Assembly: GCF_035989305.1 (NCBI RefSeq)
Contig: NZ_CP108514.1
Span: 7,358,501 to 7,422,500 of the forward strand
Direction of reading: 5' to 3'
Origin: Streptomyces sp. NBC_01233
Lineage (GTDB): Bacteria > Actinomycetota > Actinomycetes > Streptomycetales > Streptomycetaceae
DNA length: 64,000 nt
In this document: positions 42,587 through 51,496 of the stretch, one piece after another
Numbering within the stretch: the first letter of the stretch is position 1
Layout: each line of letters opens with the position of its first letter
Notes under the pieces: generated by a model
What the model was told of the DNA's origin: nothing
Seen by the model: only the letters and a program-made list of their open reading frames with translations
The model's database searches: none
Translations under genes and position numbers: made by a program

Positions 42587-43704
42587 CACCCATGACCATC
42601 GTGAAAACCCCCGTCTTGCACCCCGACCTCACCCCCGCCCAGCGCGACTGCCTGGACGCGCTGCCGCTGACCGGCAACCACGTCGTCAGCGGCCCGCCCG
42701 GCAGCGGCAAGAGCCTGCTCGCCGCGCACCGTGCCGTCCACCTCGCCCTCACCGGCCGCCCCACCTTCCTGATCTCGCGCTCCAACTTGTTGCGCCAGCT
42801 CCTGCGCGACACCCTCGCGGGTCTCGCGGTCCCCGGCGCTCCTGTCGAGGCATCCACCGCCCACCTCTGGGTCTACAGCCGCTTCGGCCGTGACGCACCG
42901 CGGACAGAGGACAGCTGGTTCGACTGGCCGGCTCTCACACACCAGGCCGCCGGCGCTGTCGGCGAACACGACGCCGCCACACCCCACCTCGTCGTCGACG
43001 AGGGCCAGGACCTGCCGCCGGGCTTCTACCGAATGGCCCGCCTTGCCGCCGCCTCCGTGACGGTCTTCGCCGACGAGTGTCAGCGCCTCACCGAGACGAA
43101 CTCCACCCTCACCGAGATCGCCGAGGCCCTTGGCCGCTCCACCGGACGTGTCGAGATCTTCGGCAACCACCGCAACGCCCGCGAGATCGCTTCCCTCGCC
43201 GAGCACTTCCGCACCGGCGGCACCCGTCCCGACGTCCCCTTCCGCAGCGGAGCCCTGCCCTCGGTCCGTCACTACTCGGGCATCAAGGACCTTGCCGACG
43301 ACATCACCACCCTGGCGGCCCGGCACCCGCGGGACCGCATAGGCGTCATCGTCAACTCATTGCGCACGGCGGCAGACCTGATGCGCCGCCTGGAGCGGTC
43401 CGGCCTCGCCCACGAACCCCAGCTCTACAGCTCGGCGGCCCCCTCCGGACGCTACCGTGACCTCGACCTCGCCCGCCCCGGTGTCGTCCTCGTCCACCGT
43501 GCCAGTGCCAAGGGGCTCGACTTCGACACCGTCGTCATCGCCGACGCGGAGTCCGACTCAGGCATCGACCCCACGTCGGCGGCCCTCCGCATGGCCTACT
43601 ACGTCATGATCACCCGTGCGCGTCAGCGGCTGGTGCTGGGCTGGCAGGGCAGCAGGTTGCCGAGGCACCTGGAGGGGCTGGATGGATGGGTGCGGATGTT
43701 GTGA
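42583..43704 (+). CDS. Compact superfamily 1 helicase-like ATPase
   Basis: A 373-residue ATPase. Walker A is GPPGSGKS (37-44), Walker B VVDEGQD (137-143), and late motifs are VHRASAKGLDFDTVVI and the YYVMITRARQRLVLG segment, all of the UvrD/Rep type. It is about half the size of a UvrD helicase and lacks the usual 1B/2B insertions, so it may be a translocase or regulatory ATPase. The ATG at 42583 overlaps the drmB stop (ATGA), tying it to DISARM translation. In DISARM this place is normally held by drmC (phospholipase D-like), which is absent. Confidence 0.75.
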   Translation: MTPMTIVKTPVLHPDLTPAQRDCLDALPLTGNHVVSGPPGSGKSLLAAHRAVHLALTGRPTFLISRSNLLRQLLRDTLAGLAVPGAPVEASTAHLWVYSRFGRDAPRTEDSWFDWPALTHQAAGAVGEHDAATPHLVVDEGQDLPPGFYRMARLAAASVTVFADECQRLTETNSTLTEIAEALGRSTGRVEIFGNHRNAREIASLAEHFRTGGTRPDVPFRSGALPSVRHYSGIKDLADDITTLAARHPRDRIGVIVNSLRTAADLMRRLERSGLAHEPQLYSSAAPSGRYRDLDLARPGVVLVHRASAKGLDFDTVVIADAESDSGIDPTSAALRMAYYVMITRARQRLVLGWQGSRLPRHLEGLDGWVRML

Positions 43705-43753
43705 TGGGATCATTTTGGCTGCGGGCACGCGAGGGAGCCGACGCGGTTCCGGA

Positions 43754-43870
43754 GTGGCCCGGTGCGCGCTGTGCGACGCCAGGGCGCTGCGATCCGAGGA
43801 GCGCAGCCACGTGCCGTTCGCGTTCGATGTCAGACCTGAGCCACTGCCGGGAACAAGGGGGAGACGATGA
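43754..43870 (+). CDS. Possible 38-aa CxxC micro-ORF coupled to the next gene
   Basis: The gap between the compact helicase and the 437-aa gene contains a short plus-strand frame from GTG 43754 with CALCDARALRSEERSHVPF. Its stop (43868-43870) overlaps the ATG of the following gene in an ATGA arrangement. The CxxC and later His could be part of a zinc knuckle, or the remnant of a longer gene. Support is weak: there is no good ribosome binding site. Confidence 0.25.
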   Translation: MARCALCDARALRSEERSHVPFAFDVRPEPLPGTRGRR

Positions 43871-45180
43871 CTGACGACCGTAAGAAGACCGTGCCGGTGC
43901 TGACGCTGGCGACCGCTGACGTCCAAGTGCCGGGGGTGATGACCGCAGGCGAGGTGATGACGGCTGAGCGCCTGGCCGAACTGCGCGGCGTACTGGCCGC
44001 CCTGGCCGATAATCCGATCGTCACCCTTGAGGTGCATCCGCTGCCCGACAAGATCGACCGTGGCCGTGGCTTCCCGCTCGACGCCGCGAGCCCTCTGGCG
44101 CAGAGCCTGTCGCAGCTCATCACGCAATCGGCGCGCAGTTCCCTTACGACGGCCAGAGCGACCGCATCGGGCGAGAATCTGTATCGCATGGTGGTCCCGG
44201 CCAAGGTCGCCGCCCAGTTCGGGCAGGGCATCGTCCGCTCGCTGCCGTCGAAGGCCGCGGCAGGTGGCATCTACGGTTCACTCGTGAACTCGGCGGGGCG
44301 CTTCGTCGAACCGGCGACGTTCGTGCCGGTGGGCAAGGCTGCGGCAGCCGGTGCGGTCGGTGGAGCCGGCGCGACGGCCAGCGCCGCAGCCGTGGGCGGC
44401 GCGGCGCTCACCGTGGCTGCGCCGCTCGTGCTCATGGCCGTGGCGGTGGGGATGAGCGCGCACGCCGACAGCAAGCGCCAGCGGGCCATCGAACGCATCA
44501 CGGAACTGCTGGAGCACCTTCAGCAGGAGAAGCTCGACGACGAGCACAGCGCACTCAACGGCTGCCGTGCCGCCATCGACAAGGCGACGGCTATTCTGCT
44601 CGACCAGGGCAAGCTCGGTGTCTCGCTGGGACTCGACTCGGCGGTGCACGCCCTCGAAACGGCATTGAGCAAAGTGGACCTTCGCCTTGCCCGATGGCAG
44701 AGCGCGCTCGACAGGCTGCCCGAGGGCGAGGCAGTCGAACTCGGCACGTTGACCAAGTCGTTCCCCGGCGTTGACGATCACGGCGGCACGTTCCGCACCC
44801 ACCTCGAACTCGCTTCCCTGGCCATCGCGCTGAAGCGGCGGGTCGTCATTCTCCAGGCCGTCGAGCACGCCCAGAGTGACCCCGGCAATCCGTTCGAGAA
44901 CTTCACCCGCGCACTCAAGCGTGATCAGCAGCGCCTCGACGAACTGGAGTCGAGCATCGCCGGCGTCCTGGTGCGCCTGTCGGCACTGGAGCTGGCACGC
45001 CCGAACAGTTTGCGGCCTGTCTTCACGACCGGTGAGGTCGATCGCCTCATGAGTGCGGCACACCGGATTCACCGACTGGGCGACGACGTCATGGTCAACG
45101 GCCGTACGACGGACGTGGCGATCGAGATCGCCCGCGACAAGGACGGCTCGGTGGTCGTGTTCCCTGCGCTGCTGGCGTAG
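43867..45180 (+). CDS. Hypothetical protein with Ala/Gly-rich membrane hairpin, candidate effector
   Basis: A 437-residue protein not in any family I know. Residues about 1-150 are soluble alpha/beta. Residues 157-198 form a continuous Ala/Gly/Val stretch long enough for two membrane passes or a glycine-zipper hairpin. Residues 200-390 are helical, probably coiled coil (RAIERITELLEHLQQEKL). A final beta part ends DKDGSVVVFPALLA. The layout fits a membrane-disrupting protein kept inactive by a sensor domain. It is the last gene of the sigma-drmAB operon, 162 bases after the compact helicase. The effector role is inference only. Confidence 0.65.
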   Translation: MTDDRKKTVPVLTLATADVQVPGVMTAGEVMTAERLAELRGVLAALADNPIVTLEVHPLPDKIDRGRGFPLDAASPLAQSLSQLITQSARSSLTTARATASGENLYRMVVPAKVAAQFGQGIVRSLPSKAAAGGIYGSLVNSAGRFVEPATFVPVGKAAAAGAVGGAGATASAAAVGGAALTVAAPLVLMAVAVGMSAHADSKRQRAIERITELLEHLQQEKLDDEHSALNGCRAAIDKATAILLDQGKLGVSLGLDSAVHALETALSKVDLRLARWQSALDRLPEGEAVELGTLTKSFPGVDDHGGTFRTHLELASLAIALKRRVVILQAVEHAQSDPGNPFENFTRALKRDQQRLDELESSIAGVLVRLSALELARPNSLRPVFTTGEVDRLMSAAHRIHRLGDDVMVNGRTTDVAIEIARDKDGSVVVFPALLA

Positions 45181-45187
45181 GCGCAGG

Positions 45188-45346
45188 CGCGCTCACTACA
45201 GCGGCAGCCAGGGCGATGACTGCGTGGAGGTCGCGATCGCCGAACAGGTCGTTCATGTGAGGGACTCCAAGGACGTGACGCGCCCCGACTTCGTGGTCGG
45301 GCATGAGGAGTGGTCGCGGTTCATGGGGTTCGTGTCGGACGCCTGA
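45188..45346 (+). pseudogene. Remnant of a DUF397 protein
   Basis: The 53 codons before TGA 45344-45346 read YSGSQGDDCVEVA, then VHVRDSKD and EEWSRFMGFV, the whole core of DUF397, a small protein usually paired with an HTH regulator in Streptomyces. The N-terminal Trp-Arg-Lys-Ser part and a start codon are missing: the open frame continues upstream into the preceding gene in another frame. It is a truncated leftover between the convergent plus operon and the CoiA-like gene. Confidence 0.65.
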
Positions 45347-45409
45347 GCGAAGCGGCGCGCGTGATAGCGGCGCTTCCGGTCGCAACCACGACGGCGGTTC
45401 GGTCAGGCT

Positions 45410-47629
45410 TCACCGTAGCTCTGAGTGACGACGCAGTGCCATGCGCCAGTGCATGAACAGAGCCTCGGCTGGGGGCGCGATCCGGTCCAGGTTGAAAAGG
45501 ATCTGCTGGTAGAGCGGATGCGGCCGGTCGCCTCCGTGCGCGGTGACCAGGGCGGACAGCGGGGGCCTGTCGTCCGGCGTCTCACGGTCTACCTCGACCA
45601 AGACGGCGATCTTGTCGTCCGGGTCGAGGGCTGCGAGGGGAGCCCCGATCCGCAGGGCCAGTTCGCCCCACGTCGTTGTACGCCCTTCGCGCGCGGCCTG
45701 CCGCAGCGCGACGCGGACGGTGATGGCATGGCCGCGTATCTGCGACAGCGTGAGGCGCTCGGTCATCCGTTCCAGGTGCCGCTGCCAGCGCGCGATGTCG
45801 CCACGTTCCTCCGCCGCCAGATCGTCTCCGACCTCTTCAGCGAGTTCCTCGGCACTCTGGAGAGCACGGCGCAACTGGTCCGGATAGAGGTCGTCTCCGT
45901 CGCGGTTGATTGTGTCAATGAGCGCTGCCAGGCGCTCCCAGGTCTCATACAACTCGTTGGCGCGCTGGTCCACCAACCAGTCAGTATGGTCCCGCAGGGT
46001 CTCGTGGGCATCCGTCGACGGCGCTGCCCGTTCTGCCAGGAACAGGTTCTGTTCGAAGGTATCGAGGTCACCGGCATGCCGTGCTTCGTGAGCCACGTCA
46101 AGCAGAGCGTCGAAGGCGGCGCGGCGTCGGGCGGCGGCGGAATCGGACCGCTTCCCTCTGACGCGGCCCGGTGGCTTGCGGTGGGCTTCCTGCCAGGGAA
46201 GGGACGGCGGGTTCGCCTGGCTGCTTCTGCTGTAGGTCGCGTGGACGCGGCAACGCTCGCGGTTCCAGATGTCGAGCAACTCGGCGTTGGAGAACCTCTT
46301 CCTCCAGCCGAGTCCGTGCAGTATCTCTTTGAAGAACGGGGCTGGGCCGCCGTCTCGCCCCTTGATGAGGGCTGACAGAACGGGCTTGCCCGGTGTCCGG
46401 GGCTGTTCGACCCGGAGGAGGAGCTCCCGCCACCGGTCCACGGGGAGTGTGTGGCCGTGGAGTGACGCTCCCTTGTACAGGGTTGCCATCGTGACGACGT
46501 TCTTGCTCCGCGCGGCGTTCTCCAGCGTCCTGCGGAAGGAGGCGACGAGGTCGGCGTCAGGAGGAAGTGACTGCTCCTCGGGCGACGGAGTATGCGTGTC
46601 GGCGGACGGCCCGGCGCTGTCCGTGGGCCGGTCGGCAACGTCGGTCTGGACGCGCTGCAGTGCACCGGCCTCGATCAGCAATGTGCCATCACTGTCGAGG
46701 GAGAGAGTGGTGTCCATGGGCAGGTACGTGTGGTGAACGTCGGGCGAATCCGCACGGGCAGGGAGCGACAGGCGGGCGTTGACGCGTATGGAGACATCGA
46801 ACCAGCGGTGGGTGTCGGTGGCGTGAGACAGCGCGGCGTCGGTGATGAGGACGGAGGCCGGGGTGAGCGGCAGGCTGGACGGGGGAGGGGCGGGTTCCGC
46901 GGGGGCCGCATGGCGTGGAACGATGCCACTCGGTGTGTGCAAGAGACTCGGGGTGACGATACCTTCGGGGGCGAGCGTGCACTCCGAGAGTGAGGTCCAC
47001 TCCACGGGTCTGTCCGGGAACTGGGTGCCGATTTCCACGGTTCGGATCGCCCCGAGTGATCGGCACTGCACACGAAGGGCGTACCCTTGCCGCTCGACTT
47101 GCCAGTTGGCCAGGAGACTGTCAGGCCCGAACAACCATTCGAGTTCCGAGTGCCGGATTCGAAGCTCCGCGTCGGTCTCCTCCCACTCCCGCTTCGACCT
47201 CCGGGCGAGCTGGACGCGTATGAGCCGGCGTCCAGCCTCGTACGACACGTCGACGACATCGCGGACCTGGTGCCCCTTGGGCTTGTAGACGGGCTGCACC
47301 GCCCGCTGCCCCTGCCGCTTCAGCCAGTCGGCGACGGCCCGCCCGATGTAGAGGTGATCGGCGCTGTCCTCGCCGATCTCCGTGCGGCGGCAGTGCACGG
47401 GCGGCCGGTGCGCGAAGTGGCACCTCTTGTCCGTGTACCGCTTCGGGGACAGTTTCTTGCCGCAGCCGCCGAGCAGGACGCCGCAATAGAAGTCGTCGCG
47501 CGTCCGACCCCGCATGAACCGGTCGAAGTCATCATGGTCGTACGGCAGAAACACCGGCCAGTCCGACTCGGCCCGGCCGATGACTGCGGTCTGGACCTTG
47601 CGCGTGTCTTCTTCCTCTGCGTACGGCAC
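45410..47629 (-). CDS. CoiA-like nuclease with a duplicated C-terminal domain
   Basis: A 739-residue protein. The N-terminus resembles competence protein CoiA: a zinc-finger-like set (C49, C56, C70, H74, C80) in front of a nuclease core with DHLYIGRAVADWL (91-103), Asp127 (VVDVSY) and VQLARRS (139-145), where Gln takes the place of the usual acidic residue, as in other CoiA proteins. The C-terminal half contains two copies of one domain, about 357-458 and 633-739, each with a Trp, a VEQ/VEVDR-TP segment and LSAL then PxF/LxxxIL. Start is GTG 47629 with AGGAG. It is the last gene of an OLD-UvrD-CoiA operon, 44 bases after the helicase. Confidence 0.7.
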   Translation of the reverse strand: MPYAEEEDTRKVQTAVIGRAESDWPVFLPYDHDDFDRFMRGRTRDDFYCGVLLGGCGKKLSPKRYTDKRCHFAHRPPVHCRRTEIGEDSADHLYIGRAVADWLKRQGQRAVQPVYKPKGHQVRDVVDVSYEAGRRLIRVQLARRSKREWEETDAELRIRHSELEWLFGPDSLLANWQVERQGYALRVQCRSLGAIRTVEIGTQFPDRPVEWTSLSECTLAPEGIVTPSLLHTPSGIVPRHAAPAEPAPPPSSLPLTPASVLITDAALSHATDTHRWFDVSIRVNARLSLPARADSPDVHHTYLPMDTTLSLDSDGTLLIEAGALQRVQTDVADRPTDSAGPSADTHTPSPEEQSLPPDADLVASFRRTLENAARSKNVVTMATLYKGASLHGHTLPVDRWRELLLRVEQPRTPGKPVLSALIKGRDGGPAPFFKEILHGLGWRKRFSNAELLDIWNRERCRVHATYSRSSQANPPSLPWQEAHRKPPGRVRGKRSDSAAARRRAAFDALLDVAHEARHAGDLDTFEQNLFLAERAAPSTDAHETLRDHTDWLVDQRANELYETWERLAALIDTINRDGDDLYPDQLRRALQSAEELAEEVGDDLAAEERGDIARWQRHLERMTERLTLSQIRGHAITVRVALRQAAREGRTTTWGELALRIGAPLAALDPDDKIAVLVEVDRETPDDRPPLSALVTAHGGDRPHPLYQQILFNLDRIAPPAEALFMHWRMALRRHSELR

Positions 47630-47673
47630 TGGGCTCCTGGTGACGGGGTGGTGGGTTAGTTAGCCGCTCAGTC

Positions 47674-49521
47674 TCAGCTGCTCTTGCTGAGGCCGGGGAG
47701 GGTGCGGAACGGGACGCCTCGCCTGGCGAGGAACGTCGCAATCATCGCCAGGTGGTCGTCATCCAGCGCAAACGCGAGGAGACGGCGGGCGCGTGTCGCG
47801 GCTACGTACAGGACCCGAAGGGCCTCGCCGGTCTCTCCGGGCATCACGCGGGCAGGGCCTTCCGCCCAGGCTTTGACGAGGTCTGTCGAACGGCTGTCCT
47901 CCGGGGTGGCAGCCGGGATGACGACCAGCACCGCGTCTGCCTGATCGCCTTTCACTCCATGAACGGTACTGGCCCGCCCGACGGAGACGTCGGGAGACGA
48001 GGGCGCTCCGAAACCCACGATCTGCCATGCTGCTTTGCCATGCTTCTTGCAGGGATAGGCGCGCTGCACCTGGGGCACGAGACCGAGCAGGCCGGCCTTT
48101 GCCGTGAGGACACTGTGTGCCGCCCGACTCCATTCGGCTGCCGGCATGTCCAGCGGAGGTAGGGCGCGAAGGACTGACTGCTCGGCTACGTGCAGTTCCA
48201 GTGGACTGAGTCCTTGATGAGCAAGGTTGACAGGCTCAGGGGTGTCGGGCTGGCCGTACCAGTGCCGCAGAACGGCTTCGCGTAGCACCTTGTGGGCGCG
48301 TTCCTGGTGCCTGGTCGACGCACCTGGTGAACGCAGGACGGCTGTAGCCCAAATGAGTCGGCCCAGCTGGTCCGAGGGGGGAACTCGTGTTCCGGTGAGG
48401 CCTTTGGGCAGTGTCGAGTTACCGTGTGCGACCACAAGGCATTGACTCTGAGGGATCGCGAGTTGCTCTGCCGCCGCACCGAAGTCTCCCAGCCACTCGA
48501 CGTCCTTCCGCCCTGTGGTAGGAAGGAGCGAGATCGGTGTTGCCTCGGCGTGATAGGGGCCTACCGCAGTGTCGCAAGGAGAGTTGGACGTGCGCAGCGT
48601 GTGCGCAAGGTCGCAAATAACCTGTGTGCTACGCCAGTTATGCGTCAGCCGGTGATCTGGAGCCGTACTGCTGAGCGGCTTGGGTACGGCAGTCGTGAGC
48701 GAGACCAAGTTCCTGAAACCGTAGATGCTTTGGTCCGGGTCGCCGACAAGTAGCAGGGGTATGTCGAGTTCACGCAGCATGTCGACGATCCGCAAGTCCT
48801 CATCGGAGCAGTCCTGGGACTCGTCGATGACGACTTCACGGAAGCGGGTGAGCAGTACCCGCGCGATGCGCTTGCGGCGCTCGGCATCGGACAGGAGGTG
48901 AAGAGCCATGTCGCGCAGCTGGTCCCCCGACAGGTAGCCCTGACTCCACAGGCGCTGCATCGCAGACGCTGCCCAAACAGTCAGCTTCTGCCGCCCGTCC
49001 TCGTCCCGCCGGAACCGGTGTGGGAGCCGGCGGATGATCGGTTGCGGGTCCGAGATGCGAACGACGCCTCCGCCGTACGAGAAGCTGAAGTCGTCCAGAG
49101 AAGCACCGTCCCTGCGAGCCTGCGGGTGGTCGCTCCACTCCTCCAAGCGCTGCCATATCTTGCCGGGCTTGGGCAGCAGGTAGGGGCGGAGAAGATGCCG
49201 CCAAACGAACGCGTCGAAAGTGCCTATGAAGTGGGGGAACTGGGCAAGCTCAGGGCGCCCTTCATCAACGCACCGCTTCCTGATCTCGCGGCCCGCGACC
49301 TTGGTGAAGGAGACCAGCGCCCGGCCCTGACGCGGCCCAGTCGGGCTGGCCAGATGACGTTCGACGATGGTACGGGTCTTTCCCGCGCCGGGGCACGCCT
49401 CGGCGCGGACGATGCGGCCGGGGCTGGTTTCCATGTTCACCAGTGCGCGTTGAGCAGCGGCGGCTTCAGCGCGCAGAACGGCGATGGTGTTGGTGGCGGC
49501 GCTGGGATCACGAGGGGTCAT
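47674..49521 (-). CDS. UvrD-type helicase, GajB-like
   Basis: A 615-residue superfamily 1 helicase. Walker A is ACPGAGKTRT (42-51); Walker B with VIDESQD lies near residue 235; QSIYGFR, STVHGVKGDQAD and LYVAATRAR are the later motifs. The ATG overlaps the stop of the OLD-nuclease gene (49518-49521). An OLD ATPase-nuclease followed by a UvrD helicase is the Gabija layout (GajA-GajB). GajB is somewhat shorter (about 500 residues). In Gabija the helicase senses DNA ends and activates GajA. Confidence 0.8.
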   Translation of the reverse strand: MTPRDPSAATNTIAVLRAEAAAAQRALVNMETSPGRIVRAEACPGAGKTRTIVERHLASPTGPRQGRALVSFTKVAGREIRKRCVDEGRPELAQFPHFIGTFDAFVWRHLLRPYLLPKPGKIWQRLEEWSDHPQARRDGASLDDFSFSYGGGVVRISDPQPIIRRLPHRFRRDEDGRQKLTVWAASAMQRLWSQGYLSGDQLRDMALHLLSDAERRKRIARVLLTRFREVVIDESQDCSDEDLRIVDMLRELDIPLLLVGDPDQSIYGFRNLVSLTTAVPKPLSSTAPDHRLTHNWRSTQVICDLAHTLRTSNSPCDTAVGPYHAEATPISLLPTTGRKDVEWLGDFGAAAEQLAIPQSQCLVVAHGNSTLPKGLTGTRVPPSDQLGRLIWATAVLRSPGASTRHQERAHKVLREAVLRHWYGQPDTPEPVNLAHQGLSPLELHVAEQSVLRALPPLDMPAAEWSRAAHSVLTAKAGLLGLVPQVQRAYPCKKHGKAAWQIVGFGAPSSPDVSVGRASTVHGVKGDQADAVLVVIPAATPEDSRSTDLVKAWAEGPARVMPGETGEALRVLYVAATRARRLLAFALDDDHLAMIATFLARRGVPFRTLPGLSKSS

Positions 49522-51377
49522 GACACCTCCTCAGTGACCCACATGAGAGCGTCCTTCAGGTACTGGGGCACCGCCATCGGGGTGGCCTCGCGCGGCCGCT
49601 CAGCAGCCACTGCCAGAATGTCCTGCGCGAGGTCGCCCTTGCGGATCAGTTTCCGCCCGTTGATCAACTCGGCCAGGGCCTTGGCCTGCTGGGCAGGCGA
49701 GCCGGCACCCACTGCCTTCCAGTGCTCTTCCCAAGCGATCGGCTTCTGCCGCTTCCAGGCATCCAGGACGATCTCGCGGTTGGGGCCGCCCGCACGCAGG
49801 AGTTCCGGCTCCAGCGTGAACTCGTTACGGAAGACACGGGCCAAGTTGTCGGAGGCCGTCGCTGCAATCATCTGCTCGAGCTCCGAGATGCGCCTTTCTG
49901 CGGCCTTCGCGGCTCCTGTCCCGGCATCACCGTCAGTGATGACAGCGACGCGTCGGGCTATCCGGAACTGACTCGCGCTGTCGACGGTCAAGAGGGTGCG
50001 GATGTACGGCATGAAGTCAACGCCGTCGATCGGAACGAGCGCGGTGCCGAGGAACCGTTGAAGCCGTTCCCGGCTGAGTGTGAGTCGTGCGAACTCAGGA
50101 AGGAGCAGGGCTTCGGCCAGACCTTCGACGAGGAGAACGCGTTGTCCGAACAGGAATGTGTTGCGCGTTGCGGTGAGATAGCTACGGAGCTTGATGTGGT
50201 CGTCCTTGCCCAGCGACAACCTGTCGACCGCGACGGCGGTGGTTTCGTATGAGGTGCTACGCGTAGACCCTTCGACGGCAGCAGCACCGGGTCGCTTTGG
50301 CCTGCGCTGAAGTACAACGAGATTCTTGGGCGCGACCGCGGTGGCGACGTGCGGTGAATGCGTGGTGACGATCACCTGGATCTGGCCGCGCCACGGGCTT
50401 TTGGAGTCCGCTTGGCGCCTGCTCTCCTGGGCCTCCTCCACGAGGTAGTTGAGGAGGATGGATTGGAGTTGCGGATGCAGGTGTGCTTCCGGTTCTTCGA
50501 CCAGGAGAAGGGTGAGGTCGGCTTCCGCCGCATCTTGGAGCTGCGTCAGCACTGTGGCCATGAACAGCAAGTTCGCGTAGCCGAGCCCTGATTCGGCCAG
50601 GTCGCGGGGGTCGAGTCCGGCCTGCTCCATGCGCAGTCGCAACCCCCGTGCGATGGAACTGACGGAGGCGTCGGCGAACCCCAGGTCGACCGACTGAGGT
50701 AGAGCTCCCTCAGTGAGCCGGGCGAGACGGTTGCCGACGGAGTCCAGGGCATCGGGCAGCGGCGAGATCTTGCCGACCTCCTCGAACTGCTTGCCGACCT
50801 GGCGGAGGAATTCCTTGCGGTCCGCGTCGTCCTTGAGCAGTCTCTCGACGACAAGCTGGATGCGGCCACCGCTGCTGGATGCAAGTTCGCGCTGGGCATC
50901 CCGCAGCGGGGGCAAGTACAGGTGACGGATCCCCTCCCGGGCTCTGGGCTCGGGGTCGAGGTCGGCGGTCGCACCCTCACCTGCCCGCCACGACAGGGTG
51001 GCGCGCCGGAAGCCCTCCGGCGGGGGAGTGATCGTGAGGTGGTAGCTCGCCGTTTCTCCGTCCCGCTCGAAGGCTTGACTGAACATGTCCAGATCGCCGG
51101 GTGATCGTGATCTGTACCGGGCGGACAACTCGATGGTGTTGCGGCACCCTTCAGCATGCCCGTCTTCGGGGCAACCGTCCCGGTGGAGGTCGTCGCGGTC
51201 CGGGTAGAGGCCGCTGCCCTTGCCGTCCAGGGGAGGCGTCAGCAAGCGGATGGCATCCATCACGTTGGACTTGCCAGCGTTGTTCTCGCCGACGATGACC
51301 GTGACGTCGGGCTGGAAGGAGACCGTGGTGTCGGCGGCTGAGCGGAATCCTTGCAGACGGAGCTGATCGAGGTACAT
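49518..51377 (-). CDS. OLD-family ATPase-TOPRIM endonuclease, GajA-like
   Basis: A 619-residue protein. The ABC-type ATPase has Walker A GENNAGKS (30-37), signature SGLGYANLL (about 262-270), Walker B LLLVEEPEAHLHPQLQ (about 291-306) and the TTHSPH switch. The TOPRIM nuclease follows: VLLVEGLAEALLLPEF (about 415-430) and VITDGD (about 488-493), whose Glu and Asp residues would bind metal. This is the OLD/GajA design. First gene of a three-gene minus operon; size and partner fit Gabija. No clear promoter is visible in the 120-bp gap upstream, which holds a hairpin. Confidence 0.85.
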   Translation of the reverse strand: MYLDQLRLQGFRSAADTTVSFQPDVTVIVGENNAGKSNVMDAIRLLTPPLDGKGSGLYPDRDDLHRDGCPEDGHAEGCRNTIELSARYRSRSPGDLDMFSQAFERDGETASYHLTITPPPEGFRRATLSWRAGEGATADLDPEPRAREGIRHLYLPPLRDAQRELASSSGGRIQLVVERLLKDDADRKEFLRQVGKQFEEVGKISPLPDALDSVGNRLARLTEGALPQSVDLGFADASVSSIARGLRLRMEQAGLDPRDLAESGLGYANLLFMATVLTQLQDAAEADLTLLLVEEPEAHLHPQLQSILLNYLVEEAQESRRQADSKSPWRGQIQVIVTTHSPHVATAVAPKNLVVLQRRPKRPGAAAVEGSTRSTSYETTAVAVDRLSLGKDDHIKLRSYLTATRNTFLFGQRVLLVEGLAEALLLPEFARLTLSRERLQRFLGTALVPIDGVDFMPYIRTLLTVDSASQFRIARRVAVITDGDAGTGAAKAAERRISELEQMIAATASDNLARVFRNEFTLEPELLRAGGPNREIVLDAWKRQKPIAWEEHWKAVGAGSPAQQAKALAELINGRKLIRKGDLAQDILAVAAERPREATPMAVPQYLKDALMWVTEEVS

Positions 51378-51437
51378 GGATGGGTCTCCGGTGCGGGGTG
51401 AGGCGTAGTACGCACGAGCAGAGATGCGCCGCTTCTG

Positions 51438-51461
51438 GCCCCTGCCGGTTGGCAGGGGCCG
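51438..51461 (-). terminator. GC-rich stem-loop after the methylase gene
   Basis: A 10-bp stem (GGCCCCTGCC 51438-51447 with 51452-51461) and 4-nt loop lie 36 bases after the stop of the Eco57I-type methylase (51497) and before the OLD gene. It probably separates the DrmD/DrmMI operon from the OLD operon. Confidence 0.65.
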
Positions 51462-51496
51462 GGCGCTGGGAAGAGCCGGCCTTCGACCTGACGTGG

